From NCBI GenBank assembly GCA_026994095.1, contig JALWRU010000092.1, positions 1-8,125 of the forward strand: DNA of 8,125 nucleotides, given 5' to 3'. The first letter of the stretch is position 1; each line of letters opens with the position of its first letter. The position numbers and the translations under genes are program-made. Positions 1-6,137 of the stretch are shown here, piece by piece. The notes under the pieces were generated by a model that saw nothing but the letters and a program-made list of their open reading frames with translations, was not told the DNA's origin and did not search any database. This DNA is from Nitrospira sp. (lineage in GTDB: Bacteria; Nitrospirota; JACRHL01).

Positions 1-948
1 ATACCCGACGGCACGGACGAGAACGACAATGTGGAGGTTCGCCGTTGGGGCAGCCCGACCGCCCTGTCGTTTGAGCCGCTGGCCCACGATGTATTGGGTG
101 AGCAGTCAGGCTGGATGGACTTTGCCCGCGCCACCAAAATTGCTGGTGCCCGCTTCTCGTCCTACTCCGGCCCCTTGGCCCGCATGGAACGGGCACTGTC
201 AGCACTGATGCTCGACCTGCATACGGGTAAGCACGGTTTTACCGAAACGGTGGCCCCCTATATGGTCAACGAAGCGGCCCTCATCGGCACCAGTCAGCTA
301 CCCAAGTTTGAAGAGGACCTGTTCAAAATCCCAGCCGACGGGCTGTACCTGATCCCTACCGCTGAAGTGTCGCTCACCAACCTCTATCAGGGGGAGGTGC
401 TGACCGAGGCGGAGTTGCCCATTAAGATGACCGCCTTTTCGCCCTGCTTTCGGCGCGAGGCCGGTACCTACGGCAAGGATACCCGTGGTCTGATTCGTCA
501 GCACCAGTTCCATAAGGTGGAGATGGTCATGCTGTCTCACCCGGATCAGTCCGACCAGCAACTGGAATTTTTGACCGGCTGCGCCGAGAAAGTTCTGCAA
601 CTACTGGAGCTACCCTACCGGCTGGTGAATTTATGTGCCGGGGACTTGGGTTTTGGGGCCAAAAAGACGTATGATATTGAGGTTTGGTTGCCCGCCCAGG
701 ACACCTTCCGGGAGATTTCTTCCTGTTCCAGTTTTGGTGAGTTTCAGGCCCGTCGTGCGGGTATCCGGTTTAAGGCCGGTACCGGCAAGCCTCGTTTTGT
801 CCACACCCTGAACGGCTCCGGCCTTGCGGTGGGACGAACGCTGGTCGCGGTAATGGAAAATTACCAGCAGGAAGACGGTTCGATCTTGGTGCCAGACGCC
901 CTGCGCCCCTACATGGGGGGGCTGGAGCGGATTGAGGCGGCGTCCTGA
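1..948 (+). CDS. serS: Seryl-tRNA synthetase, C-terminal catalytic part (5' end outside window)
   Basis: SerRS charges tRNA-Ser (and tRNA-Sec where present) with serine, using ATP, in the cytoplasm. The frame is open from base 1, and the first residues (IPDGTDENDNVEVRRWG) match the usual SerRS segment just after the N-terminal coiled-coil arm. The missing start is therefore upstream, and the GTG at 31 is an internal Val codon. Class II synthetase landmarks are visible: the serine-binding TAE motif in LIPTAEVSLTN (bases 352-384), motif 2 with FRRE (448-459) followed by the GTYGKDTRGLIRQHQFHK stretch, and motif 3 NGSGLAVGRTL near 811-843. The segment EISSCSSFGEFQARR also fits the family. The C-terminus ends in a normal position with TGA at 946-948, and no catalytic landmark is missing in the visible part. 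Two tRNA-Ser genes follow on the same strand with no obvious terminator before the first, so cotranscription of enzyme and substrate is likely (inference). Confidence 0.97.
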   Translation: MPDGTDENDNVEVRRWGSPTALSFEPLAHDVLGEQSGWMDFARATKIAGARFSSYSGPLARMERALSALMLDLHTGKHGFTETVAPYMVNEAALIGTSQLPKFEEDLFKIPADGLYLIPTAEVSLTNLYQGEVLTEAELPIKMTAFSPCFRREAGTYGKDTRGLIRQHQFHKVEMVMLSHPDQSDQQLEFLTGCAEKVLQLLELPYRLVNLCAGDLGFGAKKTYDIEVWLPAQDTFREISSCSSFGEFQARRAGIRFKAGTGKPRFVHTLNGSGLAVGRTLVAVMENYQQEDGSILVPDALRPYMGGLERIEAAS

Positions 949-954
949 CCGAGG

Positions 955-982
955 GGTTCGGCGGAGTGGGTTCGGAGGAGTG
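955..982 (+). repeat. 14-bp tandem duplication overlapping the 5' end of tRNA-Ser(UGA)
   Basis: Bases 955-968 (GGTTCGGCGGAGTG) and 969-982 (GGTTCGGAGGAGTG) are adjacent copies that differ only at 962/976. The second copy includes the first nine bases of the mature tRNA (from 974). The first copy therefore places a near-copy of the tRNA 5' acceptor strand just upstream of the real one. It may be replication slippage or a scar of tRNA duplication; the cause is inference. Confidence 0.75.
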
Positions 983-1059
983 GCCGAGTGGTTGATGGCG
1001 GCGGTCTTGAAAACCGTTGGGTGAAAGCCTCGGGGGTTCGAATCCCTCCTCCTCCGCCA
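974..1059 (+). tRNA. serT: tRNA-Ser(UGA)
   Basis: Class II tRNA of 86 nt with encoded CCA. The acceptor stem is GGAGGAG (974-980) with CTCCTCC (1049-1055), then discriminator G1056 and CCA 1057-1059. The anticodon stem CGGT/ACCG (1002-1005/1013-1016) encloses the loop CTTGAAA, with anticodon TGA at 1008-1010, reading UCN codons. The long variable region before the T stem and the GTTCGAAT T-loop are typical of tRNA-Ser. It lies 25 nt after the serS stop and no promoter is obvious between them, so it probably comes from the serS transcript. The gene symbol is by analogy with E. coli. Confidence 0.96.
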
Positions 1060-1081
1060 GTCGCTTAAGGTGGGGGGAACA

Positions 1082-1109
1082 GATCGGTCTCTGTGTGCGG
1101 AGGTCGATC
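1082..1109 (+). other. 12-bp hairpin in the spacer between the two tRNA-Ser genes
   Basis: Bases 1082-1093 (GATCGGTCTCTG) pair with 1098-1109 (CGGAGGTCGATC) around a TGTG loop. The stem is continuous over 12 bp, with three G-U pairs. The next bases are AGACAATTTGATTTTT, so the T-rich stretch begins several bases after the stem. It is a poor fit to a classical terminator. It could be a processing or folding element of the tRNA precursor, or a weak terminator. The pairing was read by eye; the function is unknown. Confidence 0.5.
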
Positions 1110-1125
1110 AGACAATTTGATTTTT

Positions 1126-1222
<97 letters not shown>

Positions 1223-1238
1223 TTTTGCACCCCATCGG

Positions 1239-1874
1239 GTGCCACACGGTGACCGCATGACGATACAGGGTTGGATTTCAGGGGCCGTCGGGTTGATGCT
1301 GGTAGCGGCCTGTTCACCAGCAGATGACAATACCAGCCACCCGGTAGAGAAAGCCGCCGCTCCGGCGATGGAGCAGTCCACCCCGGCGCCCAGCCCCCAC
1401 GGCGATACCATGCCCGCCAACCCCCACGCCACCGGTATGCCAGCCAGCAGCCCTCATGAAGGGGTCAAGGCAGCCAGCCCCCACAGCACCATCAATGTGG
1501 CCGGAGCCTCCAAAAAAGGCACCATTCTGGTACCGGAGTCGGTACGCGGGCACTGGCAGGGCGCTACATTTATTATCGTTGATCGTACCAATTCCAAGGT
1601 AGAAGAGGTCACCATCAAACTGGACGACACCTACGTGTTTGCCGGTGGCAAGGTGAAACTCACCTTGGATGAGTTCCTGCCCGACCTGCGCATTCAGGAC
1701 AACAACGTCTACACCTCCATGTCCAACGACCCCAACAATCAGGCCGCCATGGTGACCATCACCGAAAACGGCTCCGAGCTGTTTGACGGCTGGCTGTTTT
1801 CTGACTTTCCGGAAGTCCACAAGTTCGAACATGACCGCTTCGGGGTCACGTTAAAGACCGGCAACCCGGCCTAG
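1239..1874 (+). CDS. Predicted lipoprotein with a DUF2155-type domain and Pro-His repeats
   Basis: The N-terminus has a lipoprotein signal: a hydrophobic stretch (WISGAVGLMLVAAC) ending in lipobox VAAC, with Cys25 the expected lipidated residue. A linker rich in Pro, Ala and His follows (residues 26-95) and carries four PH motifs. A globular domain covers about 96-208 (ILVPESVRGHW to FGVTLKTG), and its tail, with LFDGWLFSDFPEVHKFEH, resembles DUF2155 proteins of Proteobacteria, whose function is unknown. I recall this match from memory and have not computed it. GTG at 1239 was chosen because it adds an Arg and a His to the signal's n-region. ATG at 1257 is the alternative, with a GGTGA 4 nt upstream but no positive charge. 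The gene begins 18 nt after a tRNA end, so it probably relies on an upstream promoter. The next gene starts 31 nt downstream on the same strand. Confidence 0.82.
   Translation: MPHGDRMTIQGWISGAVGLMLVAACSPADDNTSHPVEKAAAPAMEQSTPAPSPHGDTMPANPHATGMPASSPHEGVKAASPHSTINVAGASKKGTILVPESVRGHWQGATFIIVDRTNSKVEEVTIKLDDTYVFAGGKVKLTLDEFLPDLRIQDNNVYTSMSNDPNNQAAMVTITENGSELFDGWLFSDFPEVHKFEHDRFGVTLKTGNPA
1392..1487 (+). repeat. Four spaced Ser/Asn-Pro-His motifs in the lipoprotein linker
   Basis: Residues 52-83 of the lipoprotein carry SPHG, NPHA, SPHE and SPHS, with the His residues at 54, 63, 73 and 82, a spacing of 9 or 10 residues. Met residues lie between some of them (TMPAN, GMPAS). The DNA copies are diverged, so this is a protein-level pattern rather than a recent DNA repeat. 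His/Met-rich low-complexity linkers in exported proteins sometimes bind metals; that role is inference here. Confidence 0.65.
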
Positions 1875-1905
1875 GCGTTCAGGCACCCTACCGGGAGCAC
1901 AGGCC

Positions 1906-4266
1906 GTGACGTTCAGTTCACCGCCGGTTACGCGCCGCCCCGGACCCACATTCACTATCGCGCTGCTCTTGCTGGGGATTCTGGCGCTGACCCTGCGCTG
2001 GCACCCGGCCCCGCCCGAAGTTCTCTACCCGGACGCTGCCACCTACATGCGGCAGGCGGCAGGATATCTGGAGGGGCAACCCTCCATCGCTCCGCCCTGG
2101 AACCGTCTGCCCGCTGGCGGACCGATCTACCCTGCATTGACCGCCGTTACCGCCACCATCACTGGCGATGTAGAGTCCGGCGGGCGGTGGGTCTCTCGCC
2201 TTTCCGGCCTGTTCGCGGTGCTGGCGGTGGCCTGGTTTACCTGGTTGCTGGCTGGCCCGCTGGCGGCACTGGCGGCGGGGCTGTTGATGGCAGTCGAGCC
2301 ACGACTGATTCACTTCTCTGAGGTGGGACTGACCGAATCACTCTATCTGGCCCTGTGGACCGGGGCCATGGTGCTGGTCTGGCGCAGTCTGCAACCGCAA
2401 CGACGAGGGTGGCACGAGGTCGCCGCCGGGGTACTGTTGGGGGCGCTGTTATTGACCCGCGCCATCGGTGTAGTGTGGCTACCGTTGGTACTCATGGTGG
2501 TGGCAACCCACGGCATGGCGTTCTCCCGCGAGGGTGCCCGCCTCTGTGGCCTACGGCTGGGGCGCATTGTTGTGGGGGCCACGCTGCTGGTACTGCCCTA
2601 CCACGCCATCGCCTGGCAACAAGGCTGGACTACCGCCTTTGATACCCACTCCAGCGAAGTGGTCAAACACCACAACCAGCATTCATTCGTAGCTACGACC
2701 AACCATCCATCGCCCGCTGTCCCGGTACAGGTGGTCACCGCGACACCTTCAGACCTGCTCAAAGAGGCCAAGGCCCTTAGGGCCACCCTATACCGACAGG
2801 CGCGAGAGCTTGGTCAGCTATTTCCACCACTCATTTGGTTGCTGGCAGCGGTGGGGGTATTGGCGAGGATGATCCGACCCGGACCAACCTCGCGCATCCT
2901 CGAAGTGCTGCTACTGGGAGGCGGGCTGGGCTACCTGGTGGCGCTGGCGCTGTTTAATACCAGTCTGGCGCGTTATCTGTTGTCGTTAAGCCCGGTCATT
3001 TTTATCTACGCGGGTTTTGGCATACTGGGGCTGGCACAGGGACTGTGCCGGTTACTCGGCAATACCCCGCTCTACCCCAACGCCCGGCGGTTGGCGATCG
3101 GCACGTTGGGGGGCGTCGCGCTGGTGGGTAGTTGGCAATTGCACGCGGTCTACGAAGTCCCGCTGAAAACCTATCCTGACGTGGCGACCCTGGCCCAACA
3201 GGCACGGGATACGGCCCGGCTAAACGACCCGGTCATGGTCTACGCCAACCACGCCTTCATGCCCTATTACTTAAATGGCTACTGGGTACGCCTGCCTGCT
3301 CGCCCGGAAGTGCTGGCCAAGGCCACCACCCCACGCCTGCCTGCCGCCAGCAAGGTGGTGGTGCTGGACGCGGCCTACCCGGAGCGGTGGCAAGGCTGGC
3401 AAGAGGCTGTTTTCAACCGCACCCCGGTGAACGGTTTCTATCCGGTGGCGCAACACTACTTCCCCGGTCACCAACGCCTGCTGACGGTATTCGCCGACCG
3501 CCCGGCTACTGCCGATGTGGCGCGGGACGATCCGTTAGTGCTGCTTGCCCAGGGACGGCTGATGGCGGCCCAGCGGGCCGTTTCCGGGTCATCGCCGTCG
3601 GCGACAGGCCACCGCATCGCTGCACTGGTGGAGATGATTCAGGGGCAGTATTTCCCGCAGCGGCTTGCCCCGGCGCTGGTCCACTATCAGGCGGCAGCCG
3701 ATTCACCGGACGAGGCAACACCTGACATACCCACCACACCCCGCGTCTACTGGTCGTTACCTCCCGGCGAGTTGTATCTGGGCACCGGCCCAACGGCGAC
3801 TCGCTGGAACCGTGCCGCGCTGCTGCTGACCCAACGACGGGCGGACGAGGCGTGGCAGATGTTATCACCGTTGACAGAGCATTTCTCACAGGACCCTCGT
3901 TTCCACTATCTACAGGGTGCCACGCTGGCCGCGCAGGGGCGCTTTCCTGCGGCAATCAAGGCATTAAACACGGCAGTACAAGGGTTGCCCGACGATCCTG
4001 CGGTGGCCGTCGCCCATGCCAATGCGCTGGCCATGGGCGGGCGACTTCCTGAGGCGGTGACCGCCTATCAAGACCTGCTGCGAAAACAGCCAAGAAATAT
4101 CGGTCTATGGCTGAACCTGGCGCAGGCCCAGTGGATGCTGGGCGACAGTGACGCCAGTCGCAGGGCGATTCTCCGGGCCAAAAAACTGCCCAAAAGTGAC
4201 GCCAACAAACGCCGAATCAAGGCCCTTTTCAACCGCCTGCAACAAGGCCAGCCAGCCGGACAATAG
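1906..4266 (+). CDS. Membrane glycosyltransferase (GT39/ArnT-like) with C-terminal TPR domain
   Basis: This is a 786-residue protein. Residues 16-31 form the first membrane segment. The periplasmic loop 32-95 then carries YPDAATY (41-47), at the position of the acidic catalytic motif of GT-C enzymes. Further hydrophobic segments lie near 97-131, 145-159, 173-201, 219-235, 307-321, 333-350, 357-383 and 396-411; EVGLTESLYL (139-148) is typical of GT39/PMT_2-like enzymes. Such enzymes move a sugar from a polyprenyl-phosphate donor to lipid or protein at the outer face of the inner membrane. The soluble part 412-786 contains TPR-like helical repeats at about 636-760 (for example FHYLQGATLAAQGRFPAAIK and LWLNLAQAQWMLGDSDASRR). 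Start GTG 1906 is supported by GGGAG at 1893-1897, 8 nt upstream. It lies 31 nt after the lipoprotein gene, probably in the same transcript. Donor and acceptor cannot be told from the sequence. Confidence 0.85.
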   Translation: MTFSSPPVTRRPGPTFTIALLLLGILALTLRWHPAPPEVLYPDAATYMRQAAGYLEGQPSIAPPWNRLPAGGPIYPALTAVTATITGDVESGGRWVSRLSGLFAVLAVAWFTWLLAGPLAALAAGLLMAVEPRLIHFSEVGLTESLYLALWTGAMVLVWRSLQPQRRGWHEVAAGVLLGALLLTRAIGVVWLPLVLMVVATHGMAFSREGARLCGLRLGRIVVGATLLVLPYHAIAWQQGWTTAFDTHSSEVVKHHNQHSFVATTNHPSPAVPVQVVTATPSDLLKEAKALRATLYRQARELGQLFPPLIWLLAAVGVLARMIRPGPTSRILEVLLLGGGLGYLVALALFNTSLARYLLSLSPVIFIYAGFGILGLAQGLCRLLGNTPLYPNARRLAIGTLGGVALVGSWQLHAVYEVPLKTYPDVATLAQQARDTARLNDPVMVYANHAFMPYYLNGYWVRLPARPEVLAKATTPRLPAASKVVVLDAAYPERWQGWQEAVFNRTPVNGFYPVAQHYFPGHQRLLTVFADRPATADVARDDPLVLLAQGRLMAAQRAVSGSSPSATGHRIAALVEMIQGQYFPQRLAPALVHYQAAADSPDEATPDIPTTPRVYWSLPPGELYLGTGPTATRWNRAALLLTQRRADEAWQMLSPLTEHFSQDPRFHYLQGATLAAQGRFPAAIKALNTAVQGLPDDPAVAVAHANALAMGGRLPEAVTAYQDLLRKQPRNIGLWLNLAQAQWMLGDSDASRRAILRAKKLPKSDANKRRIKALFNRLQQGQPAGQ

Positions 4267-4297
4267 GCGTTCGCCCGATCGTTCTCCGTAAAAACAC

Positions 4298-4326
4298 TTG
4301 GTTATCGAACAAACCTAATGTATGGT
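4298..4326 (+). promoter_or_regulatory. Possible weak sigma70-like promoter
   Basis: TTGGTT (4298-4303) and TATGGT (4321-4326) are separated by exactly 17 bp. The -35 matches the consensus at three positions and the -10 at four. If used, transcription would begin near 4333, inside the inverted repeat at 4324-4358. A match this weak can occur by chance. Confidence 0.2.
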
Positions 4327-4358
4327 AGCGAAATTCCTTCTTGTCGATGATCGCTACC
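4324..4358 (+). repeat. 8-bp perfect inverted repeat with 19-nt loop
   Basis: GGTAGCGA (4324-4331) and TCGCTACC (4351-4358) are perfect reverse complements around 19 bases. There is no T-run after the right arm, so it is not a classical terminator. It may be an RNA hairpin or a protein-binding dyad. The function is unknown. Confidence 0.5.
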
Positions 4359-4479
4359 CGGTCCGACCCTGAAGGATCGCGTCTCCGGCTGTTTCTTAAG
4401 GCCTCCGCTTTTTCAACCAAAGTGGATCTTGGGGTTGGCGACGCAACGACAACTGCATCAGCGTAGTTGTTGTACATCG

Positions 4480-4508
4480 TCAGGAACCCGCGCTCACCTT
4501 TTTATAAT
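4480..4508 (+). promoter_or_regulatory. Putative helicase promoter with perfect TATAAT -10 box
   Basis: TATAAT lies at 4503-4508. No good -35 is found at 16-18 bp spacing (TCAGGA at 4480-4485), so the promoter would be weak or need an activator. The expected transcript start near 4515 would leave a leader of about 96 nt before the TTG start chosen for the helicase. It would also make the GTG at 4515 an unlikely start. Confidence 0.45.
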
Positions 4509-4525
4509 TGAACTGTGGCCGCAAA

Positions 4526-4548
4526 CGCACCTCTGTTTTTCTGGTGCG
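4526..4548 (+). promoter_or_regulatory. Hairpin in the helicase 5' leader
   Basis: CGCACC (4526-4531) pairs with GGTGCG (4543-4548) around an 11-nt, T-rich loop. Another T-run (GGTTTTTT) ends at 4561-4562. The stem sits inside the presumed leader, between TATAAT and the start codon. It could affect RNA stability or translation, or act as a weak attenuator. This is inference from a 6-bp stem. Confidence 0.3.
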
Positions 4549-4610
4549 GTTCTTGGTTTTTTACACTGATGCGCCGCCTTGGTATGCGAGGCACGCAGAT
4601 TGGATTTATT

Positions 4611-6068
4611 TTGTCTTTTCATGAACTTGGGCTAGCCCCCAACTTAATCCGCGCACTCGAGGATTGCAAATTCACCACCCCGACCGAGATCCAGCAGCAG
4701 GCCATTCCGCTGGCGCTGGACGGCCGCGATCTGATGGCCTCCGCCCAGACCGGCTCCGGTAAGACCGCCGCCTTCGTGCTGCCCATTTTGCAGCGGCTGG
4801 CCGAGCTTAAAAAAGAGCAGCGAGAGAATGGCCGTCAGGAGCCGCAGCACGACAACCGCGATCGACGTGGAGGCCGTAACGGTCGTGGCCGCGGTCGTGG
4901 CCGTGGCGAAGGCCCGCTGGCCTTGATCCTCACCCCGACCCGCGAACTGGCCACCCAGATCTGCGACGTGATCGCCGAGTTGGGCCGTCACGCCCGTCCT
5001 CGATTTGGTGCGGTTGTTGGCGGTGTGTCCTACAACCCCCAGGAGCGGCTGCTGAGCAACCCGCTGGACATTCTGGTGGCCACCCCCGGTCGTTTGATCG
5101 ACCACATGCAGCAGGGCATGGCCCGCTTTAACCGGCTGGAGATCATGGTGCTGGACGAGGCTGACCGCATGCTCGACATGGGCTTCATCAAGCCGGTAGA
5201 GCAGATTCTGGCAGCCACCCCGGACAGCCGCCAGACCCTGTTGTTCTCCGCTACACTGGAGGGTGACATCGCCCGGGTAACCAAACGTCATCTGAAGGAC
5301 CCGGCCCGCATTCAGTTGGCCCACTCCAAGCAGCGCCATGAGGACATCACCCAGTTCATGCATGTGGCCGATGGCCTCAAGCACAAGAAGGCCGTGCTGG
5401 CCCACTTGCTGGATAACCCCGAACTGTCGCAGGCGGTGGTCTTCACTGCCACCAAGTGGCGCGCCAAGTCGCTGGCCGAAGAGTTGGGCAACGCAGGCCA
5501 CCCCTGCACCCCGCTGCACGGTGACATGACCCAGGCGGCCCGTCGCAAGGCGGTGGATCGTCTGCGCGAGGGCAAGGTCCGCATTCTGGTGGCTACCGAC
5601 GTGGCTGCCCGTGGGCTGGACGTTCCGGGCATCAGCCACGTCATCAACTTTGAGCTGCCCACCACGCCGGAAGACTACATCCACCGCATTGGTCGTACCG
5701 GTCGTGCGGGTTCCACCGGTACGGCGGTCAGTCTGGTGGCCCACGCGGATGGCAAAAAGCTCAGCCAGATCGAACGGTTGACCGGCTCCTCCATCGAAAA
5801 ACGCTCCCTGCCTGACAATCTGGCACCGCTGCCGGACCTCGGTCGTAAGGACGGCAAGCCGCGTTCCCACGGTGCCCGCAAGCAGGGCGACCGTGATCGT
5901 CCCGGCGGTGGTACTGGTCGCAAGAACAACTGGCGCAAACGCCGTGACGACTCCCGCTCTGGCGGTCCTCGTTCCGGCGGTCCTCGTTCCGGTGGTCCGC
6001 GTTCGGGCGGTCAGCGCTCCGGCGGGGGCCAACGCTCTGGCGGTCAGCGCTCCTCTCGTCAGGGGTAG
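4611..6068 (+). CDS. rhlE: DEAD-box ATP-dependent RNA helicase, RhlE type
   Basis: This enzyme unwinds short RNA duplexes with ATP; RhlE-type proteins act in ribosome assembly and RNA turnover. The 485-residue reading starts at TTG 4611, giving MSFHELGLAPN, the usual RhlE N-terminus with the Q motif. A weak GGA lies 6 nt upstream. Longer in-frame starts (GTG 4515, ATG 4569, ATG 4584) add a non-homologous, partly hydrophobic leader. Motifs in order, numbered from MSF: I AQTGSGKT 45-52, Ia PTRELA 109-114, Ib TPGR 158-161, II DEAD 182-185, III SAT 213-215, IV VVFTAT 276-281, V ATDVAARGLD 328-337, VI HRIGRTGRAG 358-367. All core motifs are intact. An Arg/Gly-rich insert lies at about 66-101, and a basic RSGG-repeat tail at about 414-485, probably for RNA contact. 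The gene appears monocistronic, with its own TATAAT and a strong terminator. RhlE rather than another DEAD-box subfamily is likely but not proven. Confidence 0.93.
   Translation: MSFHELGLAPNLIRALEDCKFTTPTEIQQQAIPLALDGRDLMASAQTGSGKTAAFVLPILQRLAELKKEQRENGRQEPQHDNRDRRGGRNGRGRGRGRGEGPLALILTPTRELATQICDVIAELGRHARPRFGAVVGGVSYNPQERLLSNPLDILVATPGRLIDHMQQGMARFNRLEIMVLDEADRMLDMGFIKPVEQILAATPDSRQTLLFSATLEGDIARVTKRHLKDPARIQLAHSKQRHEDITQFMHVADGLKHKKAVLAHLLDNPELSQAVVFTATKWRAKSLAEELGNAGHPCTPLHGDMTQAARRKAVDRLREGKVRILVATDVAARGLDVPGISHVINFELPTTPEDYIHRIGRTGRAGSTGTAVSLVAHADGKKLSQIERLTGSSIEKRSLPDNLAPLPDLGRKDGKPRSHGARKQGDRDRPGGGTGRKNNWRKRRDDSRSGGPRSGGPRSGGPRSGGQRSGGGQRSGGQRSSRQG
5955..6059 (+). repeat. 15-bp-unit tandem repeat coding for the RSGGP/RSGGQ tail
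   Basis: The helicase tail reads RSGGP three times from 5955, then RSGGQ, RSGGGQ, RSGGQ and RSS. Units are mostly 15 bp, with an 18-bp unit in the middle, and third positions vary between copies. This is an RGG-like low-complexity RNA-binding tail. Repeats of this kind can change copy number between strains. Confidence 0.8.
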
Positions 6069-6078
6069 ACAACAAAAC

Positions 6079-6129
6079 GCCCGGTCGGCACCACCCGCTT
6101 AAGGTGGTGCCGACCGGGCCTTTTTTTTT
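6079..6129 (+). terminator. Strong intrinsic terminator, probably bidirectional
   Basis: A perfect 17-bp stem (6079-6095 with 6103-6119) closes a 7-nt loop (CGCTTAA). C6120 and nine T follow (6121-6129). It lies 10 nt after the helicase stop. On the minus strand the same stem is followed by GTTTTGTTG, so it can also stop the convergent GT10 gene, whose stop codon is at 6138-6140. Confidence 0.95.
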
Positions 6130-6137
6130 GCCTGCGG

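Larger units (their letters stand above)
4267..4610. other. 344-bp gene-free region between the glycosyltransferase and helicase genes
   Basis: No convincing gene lies here. The stretch is visibly more AT-rich than both neighbours. It holds an 8-bp inverted repeat (4324-4358), a second dyad ACAACT/AGTTGT around 4449-4470, a perfect TATAAT (4503-4508) and a small hairpin in the presumed helicase leader (4526-4548). No T-run terminator is seen directly after the glycosyltransferase stop. An 82-codon minus-strand frame from 4477 to 4229 is the only sizeable opposite-strand frame. Its product is not recognisable and it runs into the glycosyltransferase gene. Confidence 0.6.

Noticed and set aside
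1314..1832. 172-codon minus-strand frame opposite the lipoprotein gene
   Set aside because: The plus-strand product has a lipobox and a recognisable domain; the antisense product is Gly/Val-rich with no motif.
3506..3955. 149-codon minus-strand frame within the glycosyltransferase gene
   Set aside because: It is a shadow of the GT39-TPR gene, Pro/Arg/Ser-rich with no domain.
4229..4477. 82-codon minus-strand frame between glycosyltransferase and helicase
   Set aside because: It has no recognisable product and no well-placed ribosome site, and its end runs antisense into the glycosyltransferase gene. It is mentioned only as a possible remnant.
4515..4610. GTG 4515 as the helicase start
   Set aside because: It coincides with the expected transcript start and adds 32 residues unlike any RhlE N-terminus; TTG 4611 fits the family.
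4644..6032. 462-codon minus-strand open frame opposite the helicase gene
   Set aside because: It lies wholly antisense to a gene with all DEAD-box motifs, and its low-complexity Thr/Ala/Gly/Val product is what a GC-rich gene gives in an antisense frame.
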